NCBI GenBank assembly: GCA_905116865.2
Contig: CAJHNH020000231.1
Span: forward strand, 77,001 to 141,000
Direction of reading: 5' to 3'
Origin: Candidula unifasciata
Taxonomy: Eukaryota > Mollusca > Gastropoda > Stylommatophora > Geomitridae
Length of the DNA stretch: 64,000 nucleotides
Below, one piece after another: positions 21,721-31,641 of this stretch. The notes beneath the pieces are model-generated. The model was given only the letters and a program-made list of their open reading frames with translations. It searched no databases and was not told the origin of the DNA. The translations under genes and the position numbers were made by a program. Every line of letters starts with the position of its first letter. Position 1 is the stretch's first letter.

Positions 21721-21947
21721 CTGTGTAAATTATAACACGAAGTAAAAGTAAAGGACATGTTTAATGCATCTGCATATCAGGTATGTCAGCAAAAATGCAT
21801 AAATATCACAGCTGTGCTGTAAAAGGCACCTAAAATAACATCCTTCAAATAATTAAAAAATTACTTAACTTATTAACTGTGTCACCAAATTTATAATTTT
21901 ATTTAAAAACCTATTTCAAGTCTTTGTTTTGAAAAAAGGTTAAATTT

Positions 21948-21991
21948 GGGGGGTGGGGGGGGGGGGGGGGTGGGGGGGGGGGGGGGGGGGG
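21948..21991. repeat. G-rich tract, 44 bases
   Basis: G runs of 7, 16 and about 20 separated by single T. Longest such tract in the window. Confidence 0.92.
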
Positions 21992-22129
21992 TGAAGGCAA
22001 GTAATCACCAATCATCCCAGACTGTGCACCCATATGCAAATTATTCCCTCTTATTTTCCACGCCATGTTGCACTGGTAGCCATGCCTACTCTTAACATTC
22101 GGTCACGTGTACTTTCATTCGATTCCGAC

Positions 22130-22275
22130 AAAGAAGATCTTCAAATTGTCCTGCATCTTCTCTTTTGGTCTTCCTCTGCCTCTCCTCCAACTTTCCCCAG
22201 AGAATTCTCTCTCCTCTTAATGACAAAGAAAGATTCTATAGACTACTCTTCATTTTGTAAAAAGTTACCTCTGCT
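22130..22275 (-). mobile_element. LINE C-terminal fragment
   Basis: The reverse complement carries the block that gives KEESILCH... and RRGRGRPKEKMQ in related copies; it lies next to an oppositely oriented RNase H LINE tail. Confidence 0.55.
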
Positions 22276-22289
22276 TGAGCTATTTTCAT

Positions 22290-22432
22290 TTAACTTCTTC
22301 AATACATCTTCCATCGGTTGTTATACCATCGGTATTTTAACTCTTCGCTTGCTGCTAAAGATGGGGACAGAGCGCTTATGGGAGTGTCCCGAGTGCTGTG
22401 ATGTCGATTCTTAATTCAACATTCATTCCATT
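22290..22432 (+). mobile_element. 3' tail of RNase H-type LINE
   Basis: CTTCGCTTGCTGCTAAAGAT then GGGGACAGAGCGCTTATGGG and AGTGTCCCGAGTGCTGTGAT. In frame it reads LLKMGTERLWECPECCDVDS and stops. A Cys-pair terminal motif (CPECC) is conserved in the copies at 27560, 55680 (minus) and 63915. Confidence 0.82.
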
Positions 22433-22854
22433 AGCTGTTATAAGGGTACCTTAGTACTTCAACATATATACTGATACAAAGTTAGGATGCAGATTTACCA
22501 GCGCAAATACCAGAAACCCAGAAGAAAAAAGAAGAAAACTGAATGCAATGAATCAAGGTTGTGGAGGGACATCATCATTTGTGTCATCTTGAAGAAGTAG
22601 CTAGAAACATAGCTAAATATTTCAAACAAATGCAGTCTGTGACCTACATTATTGTAGAGAAATGGTGGATGGCACATAAAACATGAAACACTGGGCACTG
22701 AGCAATTTAGTGACTCAACATTGCTGATAATTTGAAGATCTGGTTTTTCAACTATCTCATTTCCACAGCCATAAAACTGTGATGTGATTAAACATGCACT
22801 TATACAGGCAGCCATCGGGTGTTGCTAGTCACACTCGTCATCGCCACTTACTGT

Positions 22855-23310
22855 GATTCTTATGCCTGCCCCTGATCATTCCTTCATTGACGTGTTGTGC
22901 CATTCTATGTCACACAGGGCTCACAGTCTATTCCTCCATTCCATTCTATGTCACACAGGGCTCACAGTCTATTCTTCCATTCCATTCTATGTCACACAGG
23001 GCTCACAGTCTATTCCTCCATTCCATTCTATACCGTGCAGTCTCTCAGATATGAATGGAATCCAGTCCAGAACCCTTGGCCTCTTTCATCAACATCTGTT
23101 TTATGGTTTCTTGTGAACGTCCTCATTTCTTCAACCCCTTTAAATCCCATTTTAGTGACTGGTAATTTTCTGCTCATTTCTTTTAAAGATGTGTCCAATA
23201 TAATGTCATCTTCTCTGTTGTTATCAGACATTTCTCTTATTTCTTCACTTCTTTTCAACCCGTCACATTTTATGTTCAACATTTTTCTCAGGCATATGTT
23301 TTAAAATGAG
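22855..23310 (-). mobile_element. Interspersed repeat E with an internal 41-bp triplication
   Basis: It aligns to 44640-45070 and 36905-37340 (shared CTCACAGTCTATTCCTCCAT, GGAATCCAGTCCA, CCATCTTCT). Where 44690-44740 has one segment, this copy has three of 41 bp. A (TGAA)n tail on the minus strand at 44654-44680 suggests the family's 3' end is on that strand. Confidence 0.7.
22901..23030. repeat. Minisatellite, 41-bp unit, 3 copies plus partial, inside repeat E
   Basis: CATTCTATGTCACACAGGGC starts at 22901, 22942 and 22983; a fourth CATTCTAT at 23024 diverges into the rest of the element. Confidence 0.95.
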
Positions 23311-24535
23311 CAGCGCCCGTGGCTTAGGCTTGCGAGTCCGACTCATAATTCCAACATACCGCGATCGAAACCCACTCCTGGCTGCATGTAATTTTATCAT
23401 GGTAAAGGGCGTCGCAGGTCGAACCGGCCTCAAATGAGTACCAGGATGTATGTCATGGAGAAGTAAAGACGCCTGGTGTAATGCTGACCATATTAGGTCG
23501 AACCGGCCTCAAATGAGTACCAGGATGTATGTCGTGGAGAAGTAAAGACGCCTGGTGTAATGCTGACCATATTAGGTCGAACCGGCCTCAAATGAGTACC
23601 AGGATGTATGTCGTGGAGAAGTAAAGACGCCTGGTGTAATGCTGACCATATTAGGTCGAACCGGCCTCAAATGAGTACCAGGATGTATGTCGTGGAGAAG
23701 TAAAGACGCCTGGTGTAATGCTGACCATATTAGGTCGAACCGGCCTCAAATGAGTACCAGGATGTATGTCGTGGAGAAGTAAAGACGCCTGGTGTAATGC
23801 TGACCATATTAGGTCGAACCGGCCTCAAATGAGTACCAGGATGTATGTCGTGGAGAAGTAAAGACGCCTGGTGTAATGCTGACCATATTAGGTCGAACCG
23901 GCCTCAAATGAGTACCAGGATGTATGTCGTGGAGAAGTAAAGACGCCTGGTGTAATGCTGACCATATTAGGTCGAACCGGCCTCAAATGAGTACCAGGAT
24001 GTATGTCATGGAGAAGTAAAGACGCCTGGTGTAATGCTGACCATATTAGGTCGAACCGGCCTCAAATGAGTACCAGGATGTATGTCGTGGAGAAGTAAAG
24101 ACGCCTGGTGTAATGCTGACCATATTAGGTCGAACCGGCCTCAAATGAGTACCAGGATGTATGTCGTGGAGAAGTAAAGACGCCTGGTGTAATGCTGACC
24201 ATATTAGGTCGAACCGGCCTCAAATGAGTACCAGGATGTATGTCGTGGAGAAGTAAAGACGCCTGGTGTAATGCTGACCATATTAGGTCGAACCGGCCTC
24301 AAATGAGTACCAGGATGTATGTCGTGGAGAAGTAAAGACGCCTGGTGTAATGCTGACCATATTAGGTCGAACCGGCCTCAAATGAGTACCAGGATGTATG
24401 TCGTGGAGAAGTAAAGACGCCTGGCGTAATGCTGACCATATTAGTCACTTGGTGCCAATTGGTTTGTAAAAATATAGGTGCTTTTCCCATATGCCCGATG
24501 CGCATAAATGTGTGAAAAGGGATCTTGACAGAAAA
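23308..24535 (+). mobile_element. SINE A whose middle has been amplified in tandem
   Basis: The head at 23308-23385 has tRNA-like boxes (GTGGCTTAGGCTTGCGAG and GCGATCGAAACCC). The middle (GGTCGAACCGGCCTCAAATG to TGCTGACCATATT) is repeated 13 times. The normal SINE end follows once at 24443-24535 (AGTCACTTGGTGCC, ATATAGGTGC, CATATGCCCGATGCGCAT, GTGTGAAAAGGGA). Other SINE A copies have this middle once. Confidence 0.9.
23416..24442. repeat. 79-bp tandem array, exactly 13 units (1027 bp)
   Basis: AGGTCGAACCGGCCTCAAAT starts at 23416, 23495, 23574 and every 79 bp to the last copy. Units are almost identical; most differences are GTCATGG versus GTCGTGG (copies 1 and 8) and GGCGTAAT in the last copy. 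Confidence 0.98.
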
Positions 24536-24736
24536 AAATATGTTTTTAAATGCACATTAATTTGATATCTTTAGTGGTTCTCCATCTTTCACAAGCATAT
24601 GTTTAAACTGATATAACATTATAGCACAGAATACTACAATCTGGAAAGATGGAAAGGTGCCAAGGAGAATGACAGTAGCCATTTTTCTGACTCGGCTAGT
24701 TTATAGACACCTGACATGACACAGCCCTGTGCTTAC

Positions 24737-24856
24737 ATGGAATCATCCATGCGTTTGAGCTCATCCAGGTAGGCAGCATTGTCATCTTGCCTGGACATAC
24801 CTCCAGGGGGAAGGTGGTTCCTCTCAGTATTCTTGGAGACATCCTGCCGAATCAGT
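24737..24856 (-). CDS. EPS8: EPS8 exon: linker immediately before SH3
   Basis: A 120-bp exon reading LIRQDVSKNTERNHLPPGGM and ending AYLDELKRMDDS plus two bases. Acceptor CACCAACAG, donor GTAAGC. Phase is one base in and two out, and joins the SH3 exon in frame to give I-I-Y-E. If the following intron were retained, the very next codons would read ATG TAA and end the protein before the SH3 domain. The YLDEL segment is helical and acidic; no domain is recognised. Confidence 0.88.
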
Positions 24857-24920
24857 CTGTTGGTGCGAAACAGGGATAACAATTAAACATATAGATACTT
24901 CATTACCAAACACAGCAACT

Positions 24921-25065
24921 TGTCATGTCAGGCTATAAAGTCCAGTGAATGAATGAATAAATAAAAGGTTAAAGGTTAAAGTTAAGAAGATCACCATGTC
25001 ATGTCATGTTATAAGGTCCCGTGAATGAATGAATAAATAAAAGGGTTAAAGTTAAGAAGATCACC
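24921..25065. repeat. Tandem duplication, 81-bp unit, 2 copies
   Basis: TGTCATGTCA(G/T)G(C/T)TATAA begins at 24921 and 25002; both copies contain GAATGAATGAATAAATAAAA and GTTAAGAAGATCACC. Confidence 0.9.
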
Positions 25066-25066
25066 T

Positions 25067-25290
25067 TCATTGCACCAGATTTTATCCCATCTATCTCCAC
25101 AGAATAGCTAACCGCCTGCCGAGAGTGTCACACAAAGAATGAACACTATAGTTCTAAAGATGATCCCCAGGGGTCTCAGTAACAATTGAACTCATAAACC
25201 AAATGACGCAGCCGTGAAGAGGTAAAACCACATCCTTCTGAGGCATGAGGCAAATGGCTTGACCACTTTGCCAAGGAATCCATGAATGAA
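25067..25290 (-). mobile_element. SINE C copy
   Basis: Aligns along its length to 36660-36905. On the minus strand the head contains TGGTCAAGCCATTTGCCTC (A-box-like) and then TTATGAGTTCAA; the body has GGGATCATC and CTGTGGAGATAGATGGG. Confidence 0.72.
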
Positions 25291-25324
25291 TGAATAACTG
25301 ATAGCATTCTGCTCAGGACACTCT

Positions 25325-26150
25325 TTTGAGATGCTCCATCTACTTGTTGAGTAGAGCTCCCATCCTAACTTTGGTAGTGGCAGCCTGGTTAAAAGTGTAT
25401 TTAGCTTTTTACAAAGGTCGGGCGGTACTACCCTCCAGCCATCTGAAAGCTGCCACTAATGTGTCAACTGTAACTTTATATGTGAGTCACCTTCCTACCT
25501 TTCAACTCACCCATTCACATTTCATCTTCCTGCTCTGTTCCCTCCAATTAATCCCATGCTTGGTAACCCCTCTCTCCAACCCTTCATGCCCACAGATCAG
25601 ATTTCACCTTTTGCTTCCTCATTCCTCTATACAAGTGAAACCTGTTTCATTTCTGTCCTTTATCAAATTCAGACTGGTCCAGGTAAGTATCACGTATTTT
25701 AGCCTACTCATATTTCCTCAATCATGCTAACTCATTCAGTACTAAGTAACTCATCTTGTATTTATAAGAAGATCATATTTATTAGAAGATTGAGGCCTGG
25801 CCTCATGACCCAGGTCAGCCCACCTTCCAAAATTGTATAGGGAGAAACGGGCCGAAACAATCGTTGAGGAAGGATCTTTCTACTGATAATTGGTGGACCC
25901 CTGCTGTGCATGCTACCCTGTGAAGTTCTTCTTACCTGTACTCTTATTATATTTTTTTCATTTCTTTATATCGTCCTGTGTCCTATCCAAGTTTAACACT
26001 CACCCACTTTATCCAATTGCAACAGTAAGTTATTCTTTTCAATATGTCTATTATTTGAACTCCTTCATACGTAACAGTGATTAGTTTAAAATAAAAATTT
26101 TTTTTTATGAGTTAGGTTGTTTTTACGGTACTGTGGACACTGTTTCATAA
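25325..26150. other. Intronic sequence, nothing recognised
   Basis: Pyrimidine-biased in part (25480-25700). The frame at 25326-25730 has no similarity I can name and no splice-bounded exon was found. Confidence 0.4.
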
Positions 26151-26159
26151 AGAATAAAT

Positions 26160-26319
26160 TAACTCCTTCAGTCCCAAGGCACACATCATGTGTTCACAGG
26201 TTCCTACTCAGAAGCCCAAAGAACACAAGATGGCTGACTATATGTTTCTCTGTACTAACCCTTGGGCCCCTGAAGCTAAACCCCCTGGGAGGTATAATAC
26301 TGTGGTACTGAAAGAGTTA
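26160..26319. mobile_element. TIR element (MITE), 160 bp, with 6-bp target duplication
   Basis: Left end TAACTCCTTCAGTCCCAAGG and reverse-complemented right end TAACTCTTTCAGTACCACAG match at 15 of the first 17 bases. ATAAAT flanks both sides (26154-26159 and 26320-26325). No coding capacity; superfamily not assigned. Confidence 0.82.
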
Positions 26320-26347
26320 ATAAATCAAGTTTTTAAAGTACCTTTAC

Positions 26348-26625
26348 CTGTTATAAGGCTGTGAGAAATCAGAAGAAATAGGACTATCCCGGCTCAACCT
26401 TGCGGGGGACCTCTCATGAGACTGAGCCTCAAATCGTGAAGACTCATAATTCAGACCAGACTCAAAAGCCCGGGGTGTGGAAGGAATATTTACTGCTTCA
26501 AATCCCCTGGAGTCAAATTCCCGAGAGTTGGGTCTGTACGCTCGATTGAAGTCATCGTTACGATGGAATATGTCCCCGACAGGACCATCATCATCAGGGA
26601 AAGGTATGGGCCTCTGTGGCATCAC
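26348..26625 (-). CDS. EPS8: EPS8 exon: Ser/Arg/Phe-rich disordered linker
   Basis: This 278-bp exon has an open frame from VMPQRPIPFPDDDGPVGDIF to ARLSRDSPISSDFSQPYN. It is rich in Ser, Arg, Pro and Phe with a recurring R-x-F-(D/E) pattern, typical of disordered linker and with no domain I recognise. Acceptor TTGAGCAG and donor GTAAAG are in place. Phase is 0 in and two bases out, matching both neighbours. It lies between the conserved IPPYVP exon and the SH3 domain, where EPS8 linkers vary most, so assignment is by gene order and phase. Confidence 0.88.
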
Positions 26626-26754
26626 CTGCTCAACAGAAATCAGAAGAATTAGAATCATTTCTAAAACATACTTTAGAGGATCTAGAATAATATAATATAA
26701 CATAAAATAATATAATATGATACTATAGTATGACCACCATCTGCACAAAGCTCT

Positions 26755-27660
26755 TGGTGCAGTTAAGGGTCAGCGGCTGATAAGAGGGAGGTCATGGATG
26801 GCTCAGGCAGAAGACACAATCAGACAGGTTTGCATCCTTGAGAACATTAGGCGAGGAGAGGAGTGGGTCAAAAGTGCCACCTGAACAGTCAGACTTGTGT
26901 AGAGTCATAATCACGCTGAGCCGAGAATGCAGAGACTGGCCAGCAGGTGCCACGGAGGCAATGAATTCAAGATAATGCTCGCTCAGAGGATTTGATCATT
27001 TACACAGACGGTTCAGTGTCAAGAGGCAAAAGAAGTGCTTGTGGTTTCTTAGCAAAAGTTAATGGTCGACGTTTGGTGCAGGAGAGCCTAGCATATGATA
27101 CCACAACATCGAGCTTAAGAATGGGGGTGGAGGCAGTCACTGCAGCTTTCTGTTGGCTAGAGAACACGACACACACACACATCGTGATTGTAACTGACTC
27201 AGAAAGCATGCTGAGGAAGATCAAAATAGGTATGCTTCCTGCAGAGTGGCATGCTTCGCTGCGGAGGACATGGGTGAGGAGTATTGTCTGGATTTTTTCA
27301 CCAGAGTACGCCGGTGTGTTCGGAAATGAACAGGCGGACAGACTGGCTGGCTCTGCACAACTTGGTGGAATACTGATGCATGATAGGGCAGACATGGTTA
27401 GTGCCTTGTAGAAAAGCGTGTACAATTCGGAGGAGCAGATGGATCACCAGTCTGGTGAGATTGATGCAGTTGGGAGTGACGAGAGGTTCTGGCAGAAGCT
27501 CAAGGCTCAGAGGAAAGGCAAGACGGATGTTTAATCAGAATGCTACTGGCACCTTTAGTATCGGAACTCTTCGCTCGCTGCTGAAGATGGGGATGGAGCA
27601 CTTATGGGAATGCTTTCGAGTGCTGTGATGTCGGTTCTTGAATCAAATCAAATCAAATCA
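26755..27660 (+). mobile_element. RNase H-bearing LINE, longest 3' fragment
   Basis: A frame at 26992-27411 covers RNase H: LIIYTDGSVSRGKRSACGF (first Asp), LRMGVEAVTAAFCWLEN (Glu), VIVTDSESMLRKI (second Asp) and FGNEQADRLAGSA (N-E-x-A-D-x-L-A). A frame break near 27420 leads to the terminal block LRSLLKMGMEHLWEC, and then a TCAAA/ATACA microsatellite tail. No reverse transcriptase is present upstream, so it is a 5'-truncated copy. Confidence 0.92.
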
Positions 27661-27719
27661 ATATGATACGATACAATACAATATATAATATAATAAAATA
27701 TAAAGTAAAGGAAGTGTTT

Positions 27720-27930
27720 CCACGCTGTATTTAACAGCACGTATCAGTTTATGTGCTGATGCCCCTCCATGCCATGGCAAAAATGTTGAAAATATTCTCA
27801 TGGTTGTCTTCCGCTGCCTTTTCTCCCCCAGATCTTTCCAGTGGTCACACATGATCCAGTTCCCTTCTTCTCATAACATGACCCCCAAAAAAATTCATGA
27901 CTGTCTCCTTCTGCTGTTTGTGATAAGTTG
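27720..27930 (-). mobile_element. LINE 3' end fragment
   Basis: The reverse complement carries the phrase ATGAGAAGAAGGGAACTGGA then GATCTGGGGGAGAAAAGGCA, the GHVMRR to KGRR region of the family also seen at 48640-48950. Confidence 0.65.
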
Positions 27931-28137
27931 TCTTTTAGCCCTGCCTCTTTCAATAAATCTGGGTTACTTCTTTTTGTTGTTGTTGTTCAAGGAACTCTAA
28001 GGATTTTTCTGTAAAACCACATCTTTGAAGCCCCAACAAATTCCTTAGCTTGTTAATTAATTGTTTAATGTCTAATACAACACATCAACTTCTCTTTCAA
28101 CAACAAAATATGAAACATCAGAGAAGTTGTTACTTAC

Positions 28138-28327
28138 ATGTCCTCTGTCCCTGACATCAATTATAGATGGCGTCCGTGCTGGCTCAATCATAGGAAGAGG
28201 CGCGGCAATGATGTTAGGCTGTGCCATGATGGCTGACCTCGATGAAAGGTCATCCAGACCTGCAGCTGGCTGCCATCCATCGTAAAACTCTGGCACGTAC
28301 GGAGGAATTGGCCCTTGCCACTCATCT
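28138..28327 (-). CDS. EPS8: EPS8 exon: IPPYVP-F-GW motif and linker
   Basis: A 190-bp exon that opens DEWQGPIPPYVPEFYDGWQP. This is the EPS8 signature EWPKEQFIPPYVPRFRNGWEP, just after the central helical region. The remainder (for example AIMAQPNIIAAPLPMIEPAR) is a proline-rich, probably disordered linker toward the SH3 domain; in vertebrates this part binds ABI1 and SH3 partners, but no such site is demonstrated here. Acceptor TGATTGCAG, donor GTAAGTAAC. Phase is one base in, 0 out. Confidence 0.95.
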
Positions 28328-28444
28328 CTGCAATCAAAATACATTTACTTGAAATAGTCTTTCACATATATATTTTTTTTTTTTTCTAGGCACATTATAG
28401 ATATAAAATTAAAAAGTAAAGGACCCTTTCAACACCAGGTGCCA

Positions 28445-28590
28445 TATGATACTAGACTTATATTTTTTATAGACCGACTGGAACTCGGTGGCTGATGTGG
28501 TCAGCATCATGATGACCAGCTTTACTTCCCAAGACATTACCTAGTACCTATTTTAGGCTGGGTCAACCTGGAAACCGAGGTCAGTTTTAA
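28445..28590 (-). mobile_element. SINE A fragment
   Basis: Read on the minus strand: GACCCAGCCTAAAATAGGTA, GGGAAGTAAAGCTGG and a GACCACATCAGCCACCGAG stretch, in SINE A order. Confidence 0.8.
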
Positions 28591-28597
28591 AAAAAAA

Positions 28598-28626
28598 GGG
28601 GGGGGGGGGGGGGGGGGGGGGGGGGG
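28598..28626. repeat. Poly-G tract, 29 bases
   Basis: Uninterrupted after an A run; lies at the 5' side of the SINE A fragment on the minus strand. Confidence 0.92.
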
Positions 28627-28699
28627 AAATTGTGTTACAGATTATGTTGAGTTGAGTTGCATCACTAGCCAAATGACTAATGTTTCACAAAAATTTTCG

Positions 28700-29330
28700 T
28701 TTTAATTGCTGGTAAATGGTCCTATGTTTAACAAAATTTTTGAGTTTAATAGCTGGCAAATGGTTCAATGTTTAAAAATTACGGTTTTGTAAAATTTTAT
28801 TACTAAACAATCATGTTTATTTGAATCACAGAGTGTCGAATTTTTCAAGATTGTGTTTTGTTAATCAGTGCTAACTGTCTAAATTTACAAGATTGTTATC
28901 CTGAATACCATGTTTTATCCAATATTGCAAGATTATGTTAAGTTGTAGCTTATGCTTTGTCTAATGTTACAACATTATATTAACTTCAATCTTAGGTTCT
29001 GTCAAATGTCACAAGATTACATTAAGCTGAATTTTAGACTGTATTCAATGTTTTACAATTATATTAAGTCAAATCAAAGCCTCCCTGACACTTTGATGAG
29101 GTACAAGGTGGAAGAGAAGAAGAAGAAGAAGAAGAATCACAACCTAACTGACCAATGTTTTAAAAGTTTGTTTGACTGAATGTATACTGTCTTGAGATTA
29201 AGATTATGTTAATTCATAGCTACTTGCACAACGATTCAAGAGTATAACTTGAATATAACTTGAATCACTAGTTATTAACTATCCATTGTTTTAAGATATA
29301 TGACCTGTTTTATAAATACACCGGGGGGAA
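28700..29330. other. AT-rich intron with loose TTACAAGATTATGTTAA repeats
   Basis: Phrases like AAGATTATGTTAAGT recur irregularly about every 60 bp (near 28850, 28930, 29015, 29055, 29195), suggesting an old decayed tandem repeat. Includes a short (GAA)n at 29115. Confidence 0.45.
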
Positions 29331-29339
29331 AAAAAAAAC

Positions 29340-29580
29340 AGTTAACGGAGCAGAAGCACAAAGAGATCATCCTGGTTTGAGGAGAAATGTGCAGAAGAGA
29401 GTGACCAGCAGGTCTGTCCAACCCTCAAAACTCAGAGGAATGGTGAGATGGACATACAATCAGACTGCTACCAGGTCCACCAGAAGTGGAACTGCTCTGG
29501 CTGCTGATGCTGGGGATGGAGTGCTTATGGGAAATTCCTGAATGCTATGCTGTTAGTTCTTAACTCAACTCAACTCTTGT
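29340..29580 (+). mobile_element. RNase H-type LINE 3' tail
   Basis: CTGCTGATGCTGGGGATGGA and GTGCTTATGGG, with the upstream ACAATCAGACTGCTACC block also seen at 27530. It ends TTAACTCAACTCAA. Confidence 0.75.
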
Positions 29581-29619
29581 AAAAAGAAATGATATGTTAT
29601 ATTATGACAATCAATATCA

Positions 29620-29910
29620 TTGCATGCTGGATATCCCCACGTGTGCTCAGTCCTATGATGCAGCAGCCACCCAAAGGTACCTCTACTAACTGTTGTTTTA
29701 GCATCTCCTATACTAGACAACACAGATGTGCTTGATCTAAATTTACTCTCAGGCCACGCAATCGTGTTAGCATCAGAGTTTAATGTCCACCAACCTAGTC
29801 CTTTATTGTGCTGACGATATTAGATCTGTCCATGCTTTGTCCTGTGTGGATTGGTGTTTTACCCACAAGTTGTTCAGCTCATTCATTACATTTTACTCCT
29901 GCATGCATAA
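29620..29910 (-). mobile_element. RNase H-type LINE, second tail subfamily
   Basis: Minus-strand blocks AACAGTTAGTAGAGGTACCT, GCTGCTGCATCATAGGACTG and AAGCATGGACAGATCTAATA match 46480-46860, 53935-54500 and 55500-55665. It ends right beside EPS8 exon 29927-30165. Confidence 0.72.
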
Positions 29911-29926
29911 CAAGAAATGACCCTAC

Positions 29927-30165
29927 CTGCTGGTTGTCCAGTGTTTTCCCAAAGCGTGCCACAGTTCAATCTCCTTTGAGGTCAGACAGTTCAGGAGAAG
30001 CTGTTTGGCATCTCCAGTTATCACTGGAGCCACAGCCTGGTCCCCGAGGTTCTGGTTGCCATGGTAAGGATCCCGGCTGGCCTCGTAGATTAAGGACAGG
30101 GGCGTGAACAGGAAGTGAACCAGTTCAGGTGCATTTGGATCATGGATGTGAGCCTTCAGTTTAGC
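29927..30165 (-). CDS. EPS8: EPS8 exon: central helical region
   Basis: This 239-bp exon begins AKLKAHIHDPNAPELVHFLF, continues TPLSLIYEASRDP and ends LTSKEIELWHALGKHWTTS. It matches vertebrate EPS8 (AKLKSHIQNPSAADLVHFLF, then L-W-x-x-L-G-x-x-W) and is diagnostic of the family. The acceptor is ATTCAACAG and the donor GTAGGG. Phase is 0 in and two bases (AG) out, completed by the first base of the next exon to Arg. An insert, GNQNLGDQAV, lengthens the loop before the PVIT segment relative to the vertebrate protein as I remember it. Confidence 0.96.
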
Positions 30166-30639
30166 CTGTTGAATGAGGTTAGAGTGTATGCAATTAATTA
30201 GGCTCATCTTGAACTGTCCACGAACTCTTAAATAAATTAAATGGCTCGGGACAGATAACTAAAGCAGTATGATTAAATCTTCTTCTGCGTCTGCCTGAAA
30301 GAGGCGGTTGGCAGGCAGTGTTGTGGTTTAGAGTTAGATTGTGATATCTGTATCTTTTGGCCCATAACATACATGATTTCAGCAAGCTCTTAGTCATCAT
30401 TTACATCATTCTTGCTAGGGGCAGTGAGTCTTATCAACCCCCCACCCCACCCCCACCCTAGAATCCAGGCAGAGATGATAAACAAATTGACTCATACTGA
30501 CTTGTACTCATATCCTTCTGCCTCTACTTCGTTCCTCTTTTTTTAGTAGTCTCATCTCATCATGCTTTTCTTGTACCTTGCGGTGTCGAGGTGAAGTATA
30601 ATTTAAGGGAAAGGGCCTGTTTGTGTGCTCCATTAATTG

Positions 30640-30860
30640 GGATTGCCATGGACTCTGTAATACCCTCTGTCTATCGCTTGCATGGTCAGCCTCTTCTTCG
30701 CATCCAGCCTGATCTGTACATCATTGCCTGCTGTGGTATACTGTCTGGTCTGGTCTGGTAGTCTGGTAGTCTTAGTTTCAGCTTCATAGCAAACGGGTTG
30801 CCCCATCTTTGCTCCGCTCCTGTGCCAGCGAAAAACACTCAGAATGTCTATCACAGCCCC
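30640..30860 (+). mobile_element. Interspersed repeat D copy
   Basis: TTTCAGCTTCATAGCAAACG, TTGCTCCGCTCCTGTGCCAG and the following CGAAAAAC match 15968-16030. Confidence 0.6.
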
Positions 30861-31049
30861 TTGTGGAAAGATTGACAGACTGCTGTCTCAGCATATCTAG
30901 CATACACTCGCATTAAAGCATATGGTAGCCATCCGAAGTGCTAACATAAACAGTCCAACATTAGAAATGCAGTTCATCATTGATGATAGCAGATAGCAGG
31001 TATACTGTCTACTGGTGTCTGCGTTATATGACCAAACCATTTCACCTGT

Positions 31050-31641
31050 TGCATTCTTATGAAATCTAGAGCTGCTGTTATCCCCCCTTTCCTTCGGATT
31101 TCATCATTTCTGATTTTATCATTTCTGATCTTATCTTTTCTTGTTATATTGAGAGCCCTTCACTGGAATCTCATTTCAGTTGTCGGAGTTTTTCTTGTCA
31201 GTTGAGACGAGAAAAAGAATTCTAAAAACTATATAAACCCTATATTGATATACAAAAGTGAATCATGGACAGTTAGCAAAAACTTATTTGGAAGCTGCAG
31301 AGATGTGGTTTTATAGACAAAAAATGAGAATACCCTGGGCAGATCAACAAATAAATGAAAACGCCTTGAAAAAAACTGACTCACGAAGAGAACTGATTGC
31401 CCACATTAGAAAGAGACAATCTATATTCTTTGGTCATGTGGTGAGAAGGAGAAAACTGGAATACATAGTGACAGTAGGAAAGCTGGAGGGGAGGAGAGGC
31501 AGAGGGAGACCTAGAGAACAGATGCTGGACAGTCTGACATCATGGCATGGAGGATCATCTGTAGCAGATTTGACTAAAAGTACACGAGACAGAAGGTTGT
31601 GGATAGACATGACTACCAAAGTCACATGGCATGGACTTTAA
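31050..31641 (+). mobile_element. LINE, C-terminal part of ORF2
   Basis: The frame 31258-31641 reads AAEMWFYRQKMRIPWADQQI, then RKRQSIFFGHVVRRRKLEYI, then LEGRRGRGRPREQMLDSLTS and a terminal W. These are the W-F-Y-R-R-M-x-(R)-I-P-W, F-F-G-H-V and G-R-G-R-(P/Q) motifs of LINE C-termini. Upstream sequence to 31050 is the same element with broken frames. This is the unexpanded counterpart of the element at 60480-60840. Confidence 0.9.

Noticed and set aside
23416..24442. Could the regular repeats be a CRISPR array?
   Set aside because: The 79-bp units are contiguous with no unique spacers, flanked by SINE halves, in a eukaryotic genome.
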